Shown here in pieces: positions 1 through 6,449 of a stretch of DNA of 11,170 bases (position 1 is its first letter; each line of letters opens with the position of its first letter). Made by a program: the position numbers and the translations under genes. The stretch is from positions 1 to 11,170 of the forward strand of contig CAZQTO010000077.1 of NCBI GenBank assembly GCA_964596375.1, read 5' to 3'. The notes beneath the pieces are model-generated. The model did no database searches, was not told the origin of the DNA, and worked only from the letters and a program-made list of their open reading frames with translations. Source of the stretch: UBA1543 sp964596375 (GTDB lineage: Bacteria > Pseudomonadota > Zetaproteobacteria > Mariprofundales > Mariprofundaceae).

Positions 1-985
1 CCGGATCGCCGGAGAACAGCAGATCGTATTCCGGGGTGCGCAGGAAACGCACGATGCGCAGCTTGAGGATCAGATCATCAATCAACTCCTGGGCCGATGA
101 TTCAGCCAGCAGGCCGGCCTCGATGTCGCGCTGGATGTAGATATCCAGGAAGGTCGAGATGCGACCGATCGACATGGCCGCACCATTCTGCTCCTTGATC
201 GCAGCCAGATAGCCGAAGTAGGTCCACTGCACAGCCTCTTGGGCTGTGGCCGCAGGCCTGCCGATATCAAAACCGTAGGAGGCTGCCATCTGCTTGAGTT
301 CTTCCAGTGCTCTGGTCTGCTCTGATAGCTCTTCGCGGGTGCGCAATACATCTTCGCTGAATTCCATATCGTTCATTTCAGACTTTTCGCGCTTCTTCTC
401 GGCCACCAGAAAATCGACGCCGTAAAGTGCTACGCGGCGATAATCGCCGACGATACGGCCACGGCCATAGGCATCAGGCAGGCCTGTGATGATGCCCGAA
501 CGACGGCAGGCGAGCACGTCGGGGCTGTAGACATCGAACACACCCTGATTGTGATCCTTGCGGTAGAGTTGATAGGCCTTTTTAACACCTTCGTCGAGCT
601 CGAAGCCATAGGCCTCAAGACCAGCCTGCACCATGCGCAAGCCGCCATTGGGAACGATGGCGCGCTTGAGCGGCGCATCGGTCTGCAGACCGACGATCAA
701 CTCAACATCCTTGTTGATGTAACCCGGTTTATGGGCAGTAATGGAGGTGCCGATATCGCTGGATACATCCAGCACACCCTTCAGGCGCTCCTGCTCCAAG
801 AGGGCCGATATCTCAACCCATAACTGTCTGGTGCGATCTGTGGCTGCGGCGAGAAAGCTGTCATCCCCTGTATAGGGAACATAATTTTGCTGAATGAAGT
901 CGCGCACATCGATGCGTTCCTGCCATTCGCTACCTTTAAAATTGAACCACGGTTGAATATCCGACATTACTTCTGTTGAGTTCAT
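1..985 (-). CDS. pflB: Pyruvate formate-lyase (formate acetyltransferase), N-terminal part, cut by window edge
   Basis: Glycyl-radical enzyme of anaerobic mixed-acid metabolism; it converts pyruvate and CoA to acetyl-CoA and formate in the cytoplasm. I translated 328 codons from the ATG at 985 to the left edge. The protein tracks E. coli PflB closely: VRDFIQ and NYVPYTGDDSFL near residues 25-45, GYINKDVELIVGLQTDAPLKR near 100-120, HNQGVFDVYSPD near 160, TGLPDAYGRGRIVGDYRRVALYG near 180-205, and FLRTPEYDLLFSGDP at the edge. The catalytic Cys-Cys pair (about residue 418) and the C-terminal glycyl-radical site lie outside the window, so activity cannot be judged here. An AAGGA Shine-Dalgarno sits 5 nt before the ATG. 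No convincing FNR or ArcA box was recognised upstream. The gene diverges from the globin gene at 1465. Confidence 0.97.
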   Translation of the reverse strand, partial: MNSTEVMSDIQPWFNFKGSEWQERIDVRDFIQQNYVPYTGDDSFLAAATDRTRQLWVEISALLEQERLKGVLDVSSDIGTSITAHKPGYINKDVELIVGLQTDAPLKRAIVPNGGLRMVQAGLEAYGFELDEGVKKAYQLYRKDHNQGVFDVYSPDVLACRRSGIITGLPDAYGRGRIVGDYRRVALYGVDFLVAEKKREKSEMNDMEFSEDVLRTREELSEQTRALEELKQMAASYGFDIGRPAATAQEAVQWTYFGYLAAIKEQNGAAMSIGRISTFLDIYIQRDIEAGLLAESSAQELIDDLILKLRIVRFLRTPEYDLLFSGDP

Positions 986-1306
986 GATAATCCTTTTGTT
1001 TTGTAAATGAGTTCCAATTGCCATAGGCCGTAAATTTTGCGTATGCAGCCTTACGAGCAGAGGTGAATAGAGGGTTAAAAGAATCCGTCCGGACACAAGG
1101 TGCCGCGCATGGCCTGACTTGGACAAACTCTACGGGAAAGGGCTTCATCAAGCGCCCATGGAGGGCAAAGAGGGGAAGGGGTTTTATTCAAACCCGTACG
1201 CATAAAATGCCGGCGTTCACGAACCGTGGCGGTCACAATTTCTTCCCAGTAAAACGAATTGAGCGCACCCTATAATCGGGTAACCTCATGTCAACTAGGT
1301 GTATAT
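986..1306. other. Intergenic region between pflB and the globin, left part
   Basis: No convincing gene lies here; the short open frames on both strands overlap each other and look like chance. The stretch must hold the pflB promoter (minus strand), but I found no strong -35/-10 pair for it. Visible elements are a palindromic GTCCGGAC at 1087-1094, a perfect 6-bp inverted repeat GGGTTT/AAACCC at 1179-1184 and 1190-1195 with a 5-nt loop, and a perfect TATAAT at 1271-1276 on the plus strand. Confidence 0.6.
1271..1276 (+). promoter_or_regulatory. Candidate -10 box for the transcript through the hairpin array and globin
   Basis: The sequence is a perfect TATAAT. No good -35 lies at 16-18 nt upstream, so a promoter here would need an activator or be weak. 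Transcription would begin near 1283, making an RNA leader of about 180 nt that contains all five inverted repeats before the globin ATG at 1465. This is a motif match only. Confidence 0.35.
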
Positions 1307-1445
1307 CGAGAAGGCATATTGTGCCTTCGCGGCCCACGGATGGGCCGCCAACATATAGCATGTATATGCTGGATTTAGAGAGCAAAGACAAAACCGCGCT
1401 TTTGTCTTTGCTTTATGAATAAGTGCAGGGATGCACTTGTTCATA
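1307..1445. repeat. Array of five consecutive inverted repeats (hairpins) upstream of the globin gene
   Basis: Five inverted repeats with unrelated stems lie almost end to end. H1: GAAGGCA 1310-1316 / TGCCTTC 1322-1328, extendable to 10 bp with one mismatch from 1307 to 1331. H2: GCGGCCCA 1329-1336 / TGGGCCGC 1341-1348, loop CGGA, perfect 8 bp. H3: AGCAT 1357-1361 / ATGCT 1366-1370, or alternatively CATATA/TATATG at 1352-1357 and 1363-1368. H4: AGCAAAGACAAAA 1381-1393 / TTTTGTCTTTGCT 1400-1412, perfect 13 bp, loop CCGCGC. H5: 1414-1427 / 1432-1445, 14 bp with one T-G pair, loop GGGA (a GNRA-type tetraloop as RNA). None is a classical terminator with a downstream T-run. The array could be a structured leader or small RNA, or a set of operators. 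It lies 19 nt before the globin ATG. Confidence 0.85.
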
Positions 1446-1464
1446 CTTTCCCTAGAGTGCGCCC

Positions 1465-1860
1465 ATGCAAATCAGCAGTGATACCCGCCCCCTGTACGAA
1501 CGACTGGGTGGCGAAACCGGGCTGCGCCATCTGGTGCAGTGCTTCTATCGGCACATGGACACACTTTCCGAAGCCAGGCCCATCCGCGCCATGCATGCCC
1601 CCGACCTGAGCAGTGCGCAGGACAAGCTTTTCATGTTTCTCTCCGGCTGGACGGGCGGTCCGCAGCTATACATGGAGAAATTCGGCCATCCAAGGCTGCG
1701 CATGCGTCACCTGCCCTTTGCCATCGATGAGGCCGCGCGCGATCAGTGGATGCTGTGCATGAAAAAGGCTCTGGAAGAAGTGGTGGACGATGCATCCCTG
1801 CGCGAAGAATTGATGCACGCCCTGTACGGTGTTGCCGATTTTATGCGAAATCAACCATGA
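1465..1860 (+). CDS. Group II truncated hemoglobin (trHb2/GlbO family)
   Basis: Small 2-over-2 globin of 131 residues, a normal family length, expected to bind heme and O2 or NO in the cytoplasm; relatives act in NO/O2 chemistry or redox protection. Family motifs are YERLGGETGL (10-20), FLSGWTGGPQLY (58-69) and GHPRLRMRHLPF (74-85). By comparison with M. tuberculosis GlbO, the proximal heme ligand F8 is H82, B10 is Tyr28, G8 is the group II/III Trp95, and CD1 is His44 where GlbO has Tyr. The ATG at 1465 has no clear Shine-Dalgarno, and the large hairpin H5 ends 19 nt upstream, so translation may depend on leader structure. It converges with the hybrid kinase gene, 112 nt apart. The gap between them holds no clear terminator; TGCCCCT appears twice and CTCATGAG is a palindrome at 1962-1969. 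Confidence 0.95.
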   Translation: MQISSDTRPLYERLGGETGLRHLVQCFYRHMDTLSEARPIRAMHAPDLSSAQDKLFMFLSGWTGGPQLYMEKFGHPRLRMRHLPFAIDEAARDQWMLCMKKALEEVVDDASLREELMHALYGVADFMRNQP

Positions 1861-1972
1861 GAAACCAGCCCATACGCAAGCAGCCATGATCTACAATATG
1901 AGCAAGCCTTGTGCCCCTGAAATTCAATTCAATCGAATCCGACCCCGTTGATTTTTGCCCCTCATGAGAGAG

Positions 1973-4039
1973 CTAGGCGGCCAATATCTCATGGATGATT
2001 TGACTTAGCCCCTTGATTGGAAATGGTTTAATCATCACGTGACTGTTAGCAATATTTTGTTGTGCCTGCAGGGCTGACTCCCGGTCATAGCCGGTCGCAA
2101 AAACGATTGGCACATCGGGATTCAATTGCCGGATGATGCCGGCAGCCTCAGCGGCCCCCATTTTTGGCATGACAACATCGAGGATCACGAGATCAATCTC
2201 GTTTGCATATTTCCTGCACAGCTCTACCGCAATTTTACCATCCGCAGCAGTCACAACCCGATAGCCAAGTTCCTCCAGTACATTTTTGATAACAATCCGG
2301 ACCTGCCTGTCATCATCAGCGATCAGTATAAGCTCATTGTGGCCCATGACAGACTCATGGGGATGTACAGCTTGTTGTTCCTCGCTGGAGGCAGGCATAG
2401 AGACGAGAGGAAGATAGATGGAAAATGAGCTTCCCCGACCCGGGATGCTTTCCACCTCAACTTCCCCCTGATGATTCTTGATCGCACCATAGACCATCGC
2501 CAGTCCCAGGCCTGTCCCTTTGCCTACTTCCTTGGTGGTAAAGAAAGGCTCGAATATGTGCTCCATGAGCTCTTCACTAATGCCACTGCCGTTGTCTCTA
2601 ATCGTTAAACAGGCATAATCTTCTTCCTTACATAGCGGATACATTGATCGGAAAGAAGTATCGACAATGCAGCGCTTGAGAGAACAAATAATTTTACCAT
2701 TGCTGACGCCTGCAAGGGCATCCTTGGCATTATACATCAGATTCATAATCACTTGCTGCAATTGGGTTGGATCAGCATGGATATACAGGTCATCAGCATA
2801 TGCTTCAAAGGAGCATTCAATATCCTCAGGGATTGCGGTCCGGACAAATTCTACAGCCTCTTTCAGAAAAGGTGTTGCCGGAATGGTTTTCATCTCCACC
2901 CGATCTTTGCTTGCAAAGGTCAACATCTGCCTGATCATGTTTGCAGCCTTGCTGCTTAGCTTGTCGATTGCTTCAATGTTAACAAGTAACTTCGGAATAT
3001 GTGTGCTATGCATTTTAGCCAGATAGGTGTAGCCCATGATGCCGGCCAGCAGATTGTTAAAATCATGGGCAATGCCACCGACAAGCGTGCCGATAGCCTC
3101 CATCTTCTGCGACTGGTTTAGCTGCTCTTCCAGCGCTTTTTGTTCACTGATGTCTTTATCGAAGGCAACATGATAGGCATTGCCACCAAATTCAATGTAG
3201 TTGGCAGTGACTTCAACAGGGAATATCTCCCTGCTCTTTCGCTGATGTTTTGTCTCGAAAGGAACAGGCTCCTTGATTTTCATCGCTTGCCAATGCTCAT
3301 CCCAGACGTCAGCGGAAAAAAGCGGGTCTATATCCGGAACACTCATCCCAAGCAGCTCTTCCTTTGTATAACCAAGCGATTCGCATGCTGTTTTGTTCGC
3401 ATAACGAATTCGGGCTTCAGCATCCACCAGGGTGATGTTGACCGGTGCGCTCTCCATCACAAACTGGGCAAGCTCCATATCCTGTTCGGCTTTCTTTCTC
3501 TCGGTGATATCCATCACCGTGCCACGAATCCGGAAGGCCTCCCCTCCCGGATTGGGAATCGGTTGAACATTTGCATGCACCCAACGGTTCTCCCCGTTTT
3601 TCACAGGAACCCGGAATTCAATTTCGAAGCTCTCACCTTGCACCAGAGCGGTGTCTACAGCAGCGCTGAACCTTTCCCGATCCTCGGGATGCAGGCGCTC
3701 AAGAAGGAGCGAAAAGGAAGGGTGCAGTGACTTGGATGTCATGCCTAGAATATGCACGCATCCATCCGAGCATTGCCCGCTATCGTTGTGTAAATCGAAA
3801 GACCAGTCACCAAGCCCGGCAATCCGCTGAGCCTCGGACAGGCGCAGGTAGATTTCTTCAAGTTCACGGGAAGCCAGTTCTTGAGAGCGCCCAAGCAGGT
3901 AGCGCTCCTGATCCGCCTCCGTGTAGGCGTGGCTAATCCGTTGCAACAGGTCGTGCCATTGCCCGGGTGCCATCGCAGGGTTCTCGATATTTAGCCCCGC
4001 CCGTTCAAGCTGCCGCAGCAGCATAGGATGAATCGACAA
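1973..4039 (-). CDS. PAS-PAS hybrid histidine kinase with C-terminal receiver, NahK-like
   Basis: Cytoplasmic sensor kinase of 688 residues with no membrane segment. An N-terminal helical region (about 20-72) leads to PAS 1 (about 73-180, ending DITERKKAEQ) and PAS 2 (about 187-305, ending DISEQKALEEQL). The HisKA domain has H325 in GGIAHDFNNL as phospho-acceptor. The ATPase has N437 in the N box, DNGSG at 482-486 and GKGTGLGLA at 507-515. The receiver (about 568-688) has acidic residues D575-D577, phospho-acceptor D621, T649 and K671, all intact. The start is TTG: AGGAGG inside the end of the FIST gene lies 7 nt before it, whereas the next ATG (codon 6) is 22 nt away. The FIST stop is only 2 nt upstream, so translation is probably coupled. 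The helical N-terminus, the architecture and the FIST partner recall Pseudomonas NahK, which works through an Hpt protein. No Hpt or response regulator gene is in this window. Confidence 0.95.
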   Translation of the reverse strand: MSIHPMLLRQLERAGLNIENPAMAPGQWHDLLQRISHAYTEADQERYLLGRSQELASRELEEIYLRLSEAQRIAGLGDWSFDLHNDSGQCSDGCVHILGMTSKSLHPSFSLLLERLHPEDRERFSAAVDTALVQGESFEIEFRVPVKNGENRWVHANVQPIPNPGGEAFRIRGTVMDITERKKAEQDMELAQFVMESAPVNITLVDAEARIRYANKTACESLGYTKEELLGMSVPDIDPLFSADVWDEHWQAMKIKEPVPFETKHQRKSREIFPVEVTANYIEFGGNAYHVAFDKDISEQKALEEQLNQSQKMEAIGTLVGGIAHDFNNLLAGIMGYTYLAKMHSTHIPKLLVNIEAIDKLSSKAANMIRQMLTFASKDRVEMKTIPATPFLKEAVEFVRTAIPEDIECSFEAYADDLYIHADPTQLQQVIMNLMYNAKDALAGVSNGKIICSLKRCIVDTSFRSMYPLCKEEDYACLTIRDNGSGISEELMEHIFEPFFTTKEVGKGTGLGLAMVYGAIKNHQGEVEVESIPGRGSSFSIYLPLVSMPASSEEQQAVHPHESVMGHNELILIADDDRQVRIVIKNVLEELGYRVVTAADGKIAVELCRKYANEIDLVILDVVMPKMGAAEAAGIIRQLNPDVPIVFATGYDRESALQAQQNIANSHVMIKPFPIKGLSQIIHEILAA

Positions 4040-4041
4040 GT

Positions 4042-5115
4042 TCAGTCCTCCTCTAGGGTCGTCAACATCATTGTCTGATTATGAAAATCGCAGGAGCCTG
4101 TTGAATAGGGTGAAATACCACCGTATCCGTAAAAACCGACCTGCTTTGTGCCATCAGGAAATTGACTCAGCATAGCCTCCGTCTCATCCTCGACATGCTC
4201 TCCGAGAACCAGCCTGCGACCCACACAGCTGACAGCAACAGCGAGCATAGGACTTCGCGTATCCAGATGCTGCATGGCAAGCTCGGAGGCCTCAACCGCA
4301 CCGCCCACCAATCGATCAAAGCTGGCCCGCATAAGCCTCGCCAGAAAGCCTTCAGGCACATCGCCGGCAAAAATCAGGGCCTGCTTCTCCTCATCGACCC
4401 CCAGAATGGTGCGAACCAGACATTTCGTATCCTTCTCTCCGTCGCGAATGGTCAAGGGGAATTTCAGCCCTGAGGAAGGAAGATCAGCCGCAAGCTCACC
4501 CAGATATTCCTTGTACAGAGCCAGCGCCGGTTTGCCGTCCAATTCGTAGAGAATGTTGTTTTCGGAACGGGTGATGATGCGTTCAGGACCGAAGGCCTCC
4601 CAGCCTCCGCGTGCACCATGCGTCATATGGAATTTCTCGCCGTAAAAACCGACTGCAGTGACCATACCGGCCTTTGGCTGGCCTTCATGCAATACCCATG
4701 TGCGCTGGAACCGGGCACCATCGGCGGCCATACCGCCGGTAACAGGTACATGATGCGGAACACGGCCCAGACCGCTAACCAGCTGACTGCCATTTACCGC
4801 CAGCCCGTCGGCGAGGACAAAGACACCACGCAGCCCATCGGTTGGCAGTTGTTGTGCGATATATTCGCCGGCTGCATATGACTCGGAGGGCTTGGGCACG
4901 GCGGTGGAAGTATGGGCAAGCTTGGTATGTTCAAACTTCATGATGGCAACGGAAAGGCTCGCGTCGTTCACCTTGGTTTGCGCGATTTCCCCCGCGCTTG
5001 AACATCCCATGATCTTTGCTGCCGGATAGGCCTTGCAGAGTTCCCCGATAGGCGTTGGATCATCAAAATATTCCGGTGCAGCAAAGATCAGAACCAGCGT
5101 TTGCGCGGAATCCAT
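4042..5115 (-). CDS. FIST-domain sensory protein, NosP-like, partner of the hybrid kinase
   Basis: FIST N and FIST C domain protein, 357 residues from the first ATG. FIST domains bind small ligands. The NosP group (Pseudomonas, Legionella, Vibrio) are FIST hemoproteins that sense nitric oxide and control a co-transcribed histidine kinase, which is the arrangement seen here. Motifs are TLVLIFAAPEY (6-16), MGCSSAGEI (36-44), TGGMAADGARF (126-136), GFYGYGGISP (327-336) and CDFHNQTMMLT (342-352). I cannot assign a heme-ligating histidine, so the nitric oxide role is inferred. The true N-terminus is probably upstream: the frame stays open to a TGA at 5196-5194 and encodes a family-like stretch (about 5172-5116, containing TFTYETGHGWS) after a strong AGGAGG, but has no ATG, GTG or TTG. 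The coordinates given are the conservative start. Confidence 0.9.
   Translation of the reverse strand: MDSAQTLVLIFAAPEYFDDPTPIGELCKAYPAAKIMGCSSAGEIAQTKVNDASLSVAIMKFEHTKLAHTSTAVPKPSESYAAGEYIAQQLPTDGLRGVFVLADGLAVNGSQLVSGLGRVPHHVPVTGGMAADGARFQRTWVLHEGQPKAGMVTAVGFYGEKFHMTHGARGGWEAFGPERIITRSENNILYELDGKPALALYKEYLGELAADLPSSGLKFPLTIRDGEKDTKCLVRTILGVDEEKQALIFAGDVPEGFLARLMRASFDRLVGGAVEASELAMQHLDTRSPMLAVAVSCVGRRLVLGEHVEDETEAMLSQFPDGTKQVGFYGYGGISPYSTGSCDFHNQTMMLTTLEED
4047..4052 (-). promoter_or_regulatory. Ribosome binding site that fixes the TTG start of the hybrid kinase
   Basis: A perfect AGGAGG on the minus strand overlaps the last codons of the FIST gene and sits 7 nt before TTG at 4039. It favours the TTG start over the ATG five codons later and indicates coupled translation of the two proteins. 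Confidence 0.8.
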
Positions 5116-5183
5116 ATCAGGGAATGTGTCAACAGACCATCCATGGCCTGTTTCATATGTAAAAGTGTTGATTAACGTATTGG

Positions 5184-5189
5184 CCTCCT
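5184..5189 (-). promoter_or_regulatory. Strong Shine-Dalgarno ahead of the FIST frame, with no canonical start codon after it
   Basis: AGGAGG on the minus strand lies 68 nt before the first in-frame ATG of the FIST gene. In-frame codons near it are ACG (5178-5176, 5-nt spacing), TTA and ATC (5172-5170, 11-nt spacing). The ATC falls where the family usually has its initiator Met, before N-T-F-T-Y. Either a rare start codon is used or a base differs here from the ancestral ATG. Confidence 0.6.
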
Positions 5190-5196
5190 CATCTCA

Positions 5197-5508
5197 AAAG
5201 GCGGCCTTCTTATCGGAAAGAGATAAAAACGCCTTGATGAAAATGAACCGGAAGACGCTTGATGCAAGTGTCTTCACCCTTCCCCTTTTGCTATATGTAA
5301 GTGTTCAGAATCGCAAAGACCGCCTCCATCCGATGAAGCAGTCGGCACAGCATAGTTGTACAGGGCTCTGGAGGCAACGCACACGCTTTTTATGGGTTTA
5401 CAAGGCGGTGGAATGAATAAATTCAAACGTGTCTGAGCCCATTGATTTGGCTATCATCGCCAACCCGGCGTCGATGGGCCGACCGTCTACCCATGATTCA
5501 GTCAAGGG
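5197..5508. other. Divergent intergenic region between the FIST operon and the cupin gene
   Basis: No convincing gene was found here. The region must carry promoters for the FIST/kinase operon (leftward) and the cupin gene (rightward). A TATCAT at 5452-5457 is a weak -10 candidate for the cupin, without a good -35. TTGCGA near a TATAGC on the minus strand (around 5290-5320) has a spacing of only 15 nt. The most definite element is the inverted repeat at 5251-5275. Confidence 0.5.
5251..5275. repeat. Inverted repeat in the FIST/kinase upstream region
   Basis: GAAGACGCTTG (5251-5261) and CAAGTGTCTTC (5265-5275) form 11-bp arms with one G-T pair and a 3-nt ATG spacer. It lies about 60 nt upstream of the FIST Shine-Dalgarno. 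The near-dyad fits either a dimeric regulator's operator or a leader hairpin. No T-run follows on the minus strand, so a terminator is less likely. Confidence 0.6.
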
Positions 5509-5514
5509 ATGAGT

Positions 5515-5520
5515 AAGGAG
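5515..5520 (+). promoter_or_regulatory. Ribosome binding site that selects the cupin start at 5527
   Basis: AAGGAG ends 6 nt before the ATG at 5527. The upstream in-frame ATG at 5509 has only an AAGGG 1 nt away, which is too close. Translation therefore most likely begins at 5527, dropping six codons from the longest frame. Confidence 0.75.
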
Positions 5521-5526
5521 TCAGCG

Positions 5527-6435
5527 ATGAGCAGCGATAATCAGCAATGGGAACAACAGGTGATAAGTTGGGAGTATTCCGCAGCAGCAACGCCTGATCT
5601 GGATGATGTGCCGATTCAGCCGTTTCCGGCCTCCCTGCATGAACAGGGGAATACACGCGTCATTGCACTGGATCTTTCCAAAGAACTGGAAACACCCTAT
5701 CCGGCGACATCACCCAACCTGTTGGCCAATTACATCCGCATCTGTGCGAAGGAAAAAATCGCCACCTGCGTGGCGGCAAGCTCGGAAGTCTATTTCGTGC
5801 TGCGTGGCTCCGGCCGCACGGAAACCGCCGAAGGTACGATTGAATGGCAACAGGGCGATGCATTCAGCCTGCCCTTCAACTCTGGAGTCACACATATCGC
5901 CGATGAAGACAGTGCGCTCTACTGGAGCCACGATGCGCCGCTGCTGCAATACATGGGTGCGACTCCAAGCAAACAGATGTTCAAACCGGCCTTCTACAGC
6001 AAGGCCTATATGTGCGATGAAGTGGAAAAGCTGCGTGAGATTGCGCTCAGGGAAAAACGCAACCGCATCGGCATCATTCTCGGCAACACGGCCTGCACCA
6101 AGACCAAAACCATGACCCATACCATGTGGTCGCTGTTTAACCTGCTGCCTGCGGGGGAGGTGCAGAAGCCCCACCGCCATCAATCCGTGGCACTTGATCT
6201 GGCCGTTTTCTCAGGGCCGGACACCTATACCCTCATCGGCAAGCATGTGGATGAAGAGGGCCATATCATCAATCCTGTGAAGGCGATGTGGGCGACCAAC
6301 ACGGTGTTCGTCACCCCGCCGGGATGGTGGCATTCGCATCACAACGAATCGGATCAGGATGCTTTCGTCTTCCCGGTTCAGGATGCCGGACTGCACACCT
6401 ATATGCGCACCCTCGATATCCAGTTTATCCGCTGA
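5527..6435 (+). CDS. Two-cupin (bicupin) protein, gentisate 1,2-dioxygenase-like family
   Basis: Predicted cytoplasmic metalloprotein of 302 residues with two cupin barrels. The N-terminal cupin (about 75-145) has the fold signatures SEVYFVLRGSG (86-96) and GDAFSLPF (110-117) but lacks the HxH pair: its motif 1 reads KIATCVAASSE, and only H123 of motif 2 remains. The C-terminal cupin (about 205-285) keeps KPHRHQSVALDL (H216, H218) and PPGWWHSHHNE (H269 plus H271/H272), so the metal probably sits there. In characterised gentisate and salicylate dioxygenases the catalytic iron is in the N-terminal cupin, so the substrate here is uncertain. No aromatic-degradation genes are nearby, and I would not call it a true gentisate dioxygenase. 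It converges with the kinase-like gene to its right, 14 nt apart. Confidence 0.85.
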   Translation: MSSDNQQWEQQVISWEYSAAATPDLDDVPIQPFPASLHEQGNTRVIALDLSKELETPYPATSPNLLANYIRICAKEKIATCVAASSEVYFVLRGSGRTETAEGTIEWQQGDAFSLPFNSGVTHIADEDSALYWSHDAPLLQYMGATPSKQMFKPAFYSKAYMCDEVEKLREIALREKRNRIGIILGNTACTKTKTMTHTMWSLFNLLPAGEVQKPHRHQSVALDLAVFSGPDTYTLIGKHVDEEGHIINPVKAMWATNTVFVTPPGWWHSHHNESDQDAFVFPVQDAGLHTYMRTLDIQFIR

Positions 6436-6449
6436 GCCCTTCCCGATAA

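Noticed and set aside
1063..1275. 70-codon plus-strand open frame in the pflB-globin intergenic region
   Set aside because: It overlaps another short frame on the opposite strand, is basic and without motif, and has no Shine-Dalgarno; treated as chance.
1307..1445. CRISPR array, attC cluster or REP elements as an explanation of the hairpins
   Set aside because: The stems and loops are all different, so there is no repeated unit, no spacer pattern and no shared core site.
1861..1972. Bidirectional terminator between the convergent globin and kinase genes
   Set aside because: Only a short repeated TGCCCCT, a CTCATGAG palindrome and an A/T-rich patch are present; no stem with a T-run could be drawn.
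3140..3730. 196-codon open frame on the plus strand
   Set aside because: It lies wholly antisense to the PAS region of the hybrid kinase, shows no domain signature and has no supporting ribosome site; the kinase frame is unambiguous.
5443..5457. TTGAT-ATCA resembling an FNR site
   Set aside because: The spacer between half-sites is 6 nt instead of 4 and the right half is incomplete.
5603..6183. Open frames overlapping the cupin gene on both strands
   Set aside because: Frame-shifted or antisense shadows of the cupin coding sequence, with Arg/Pro-rich translations typical of off-frame reading.
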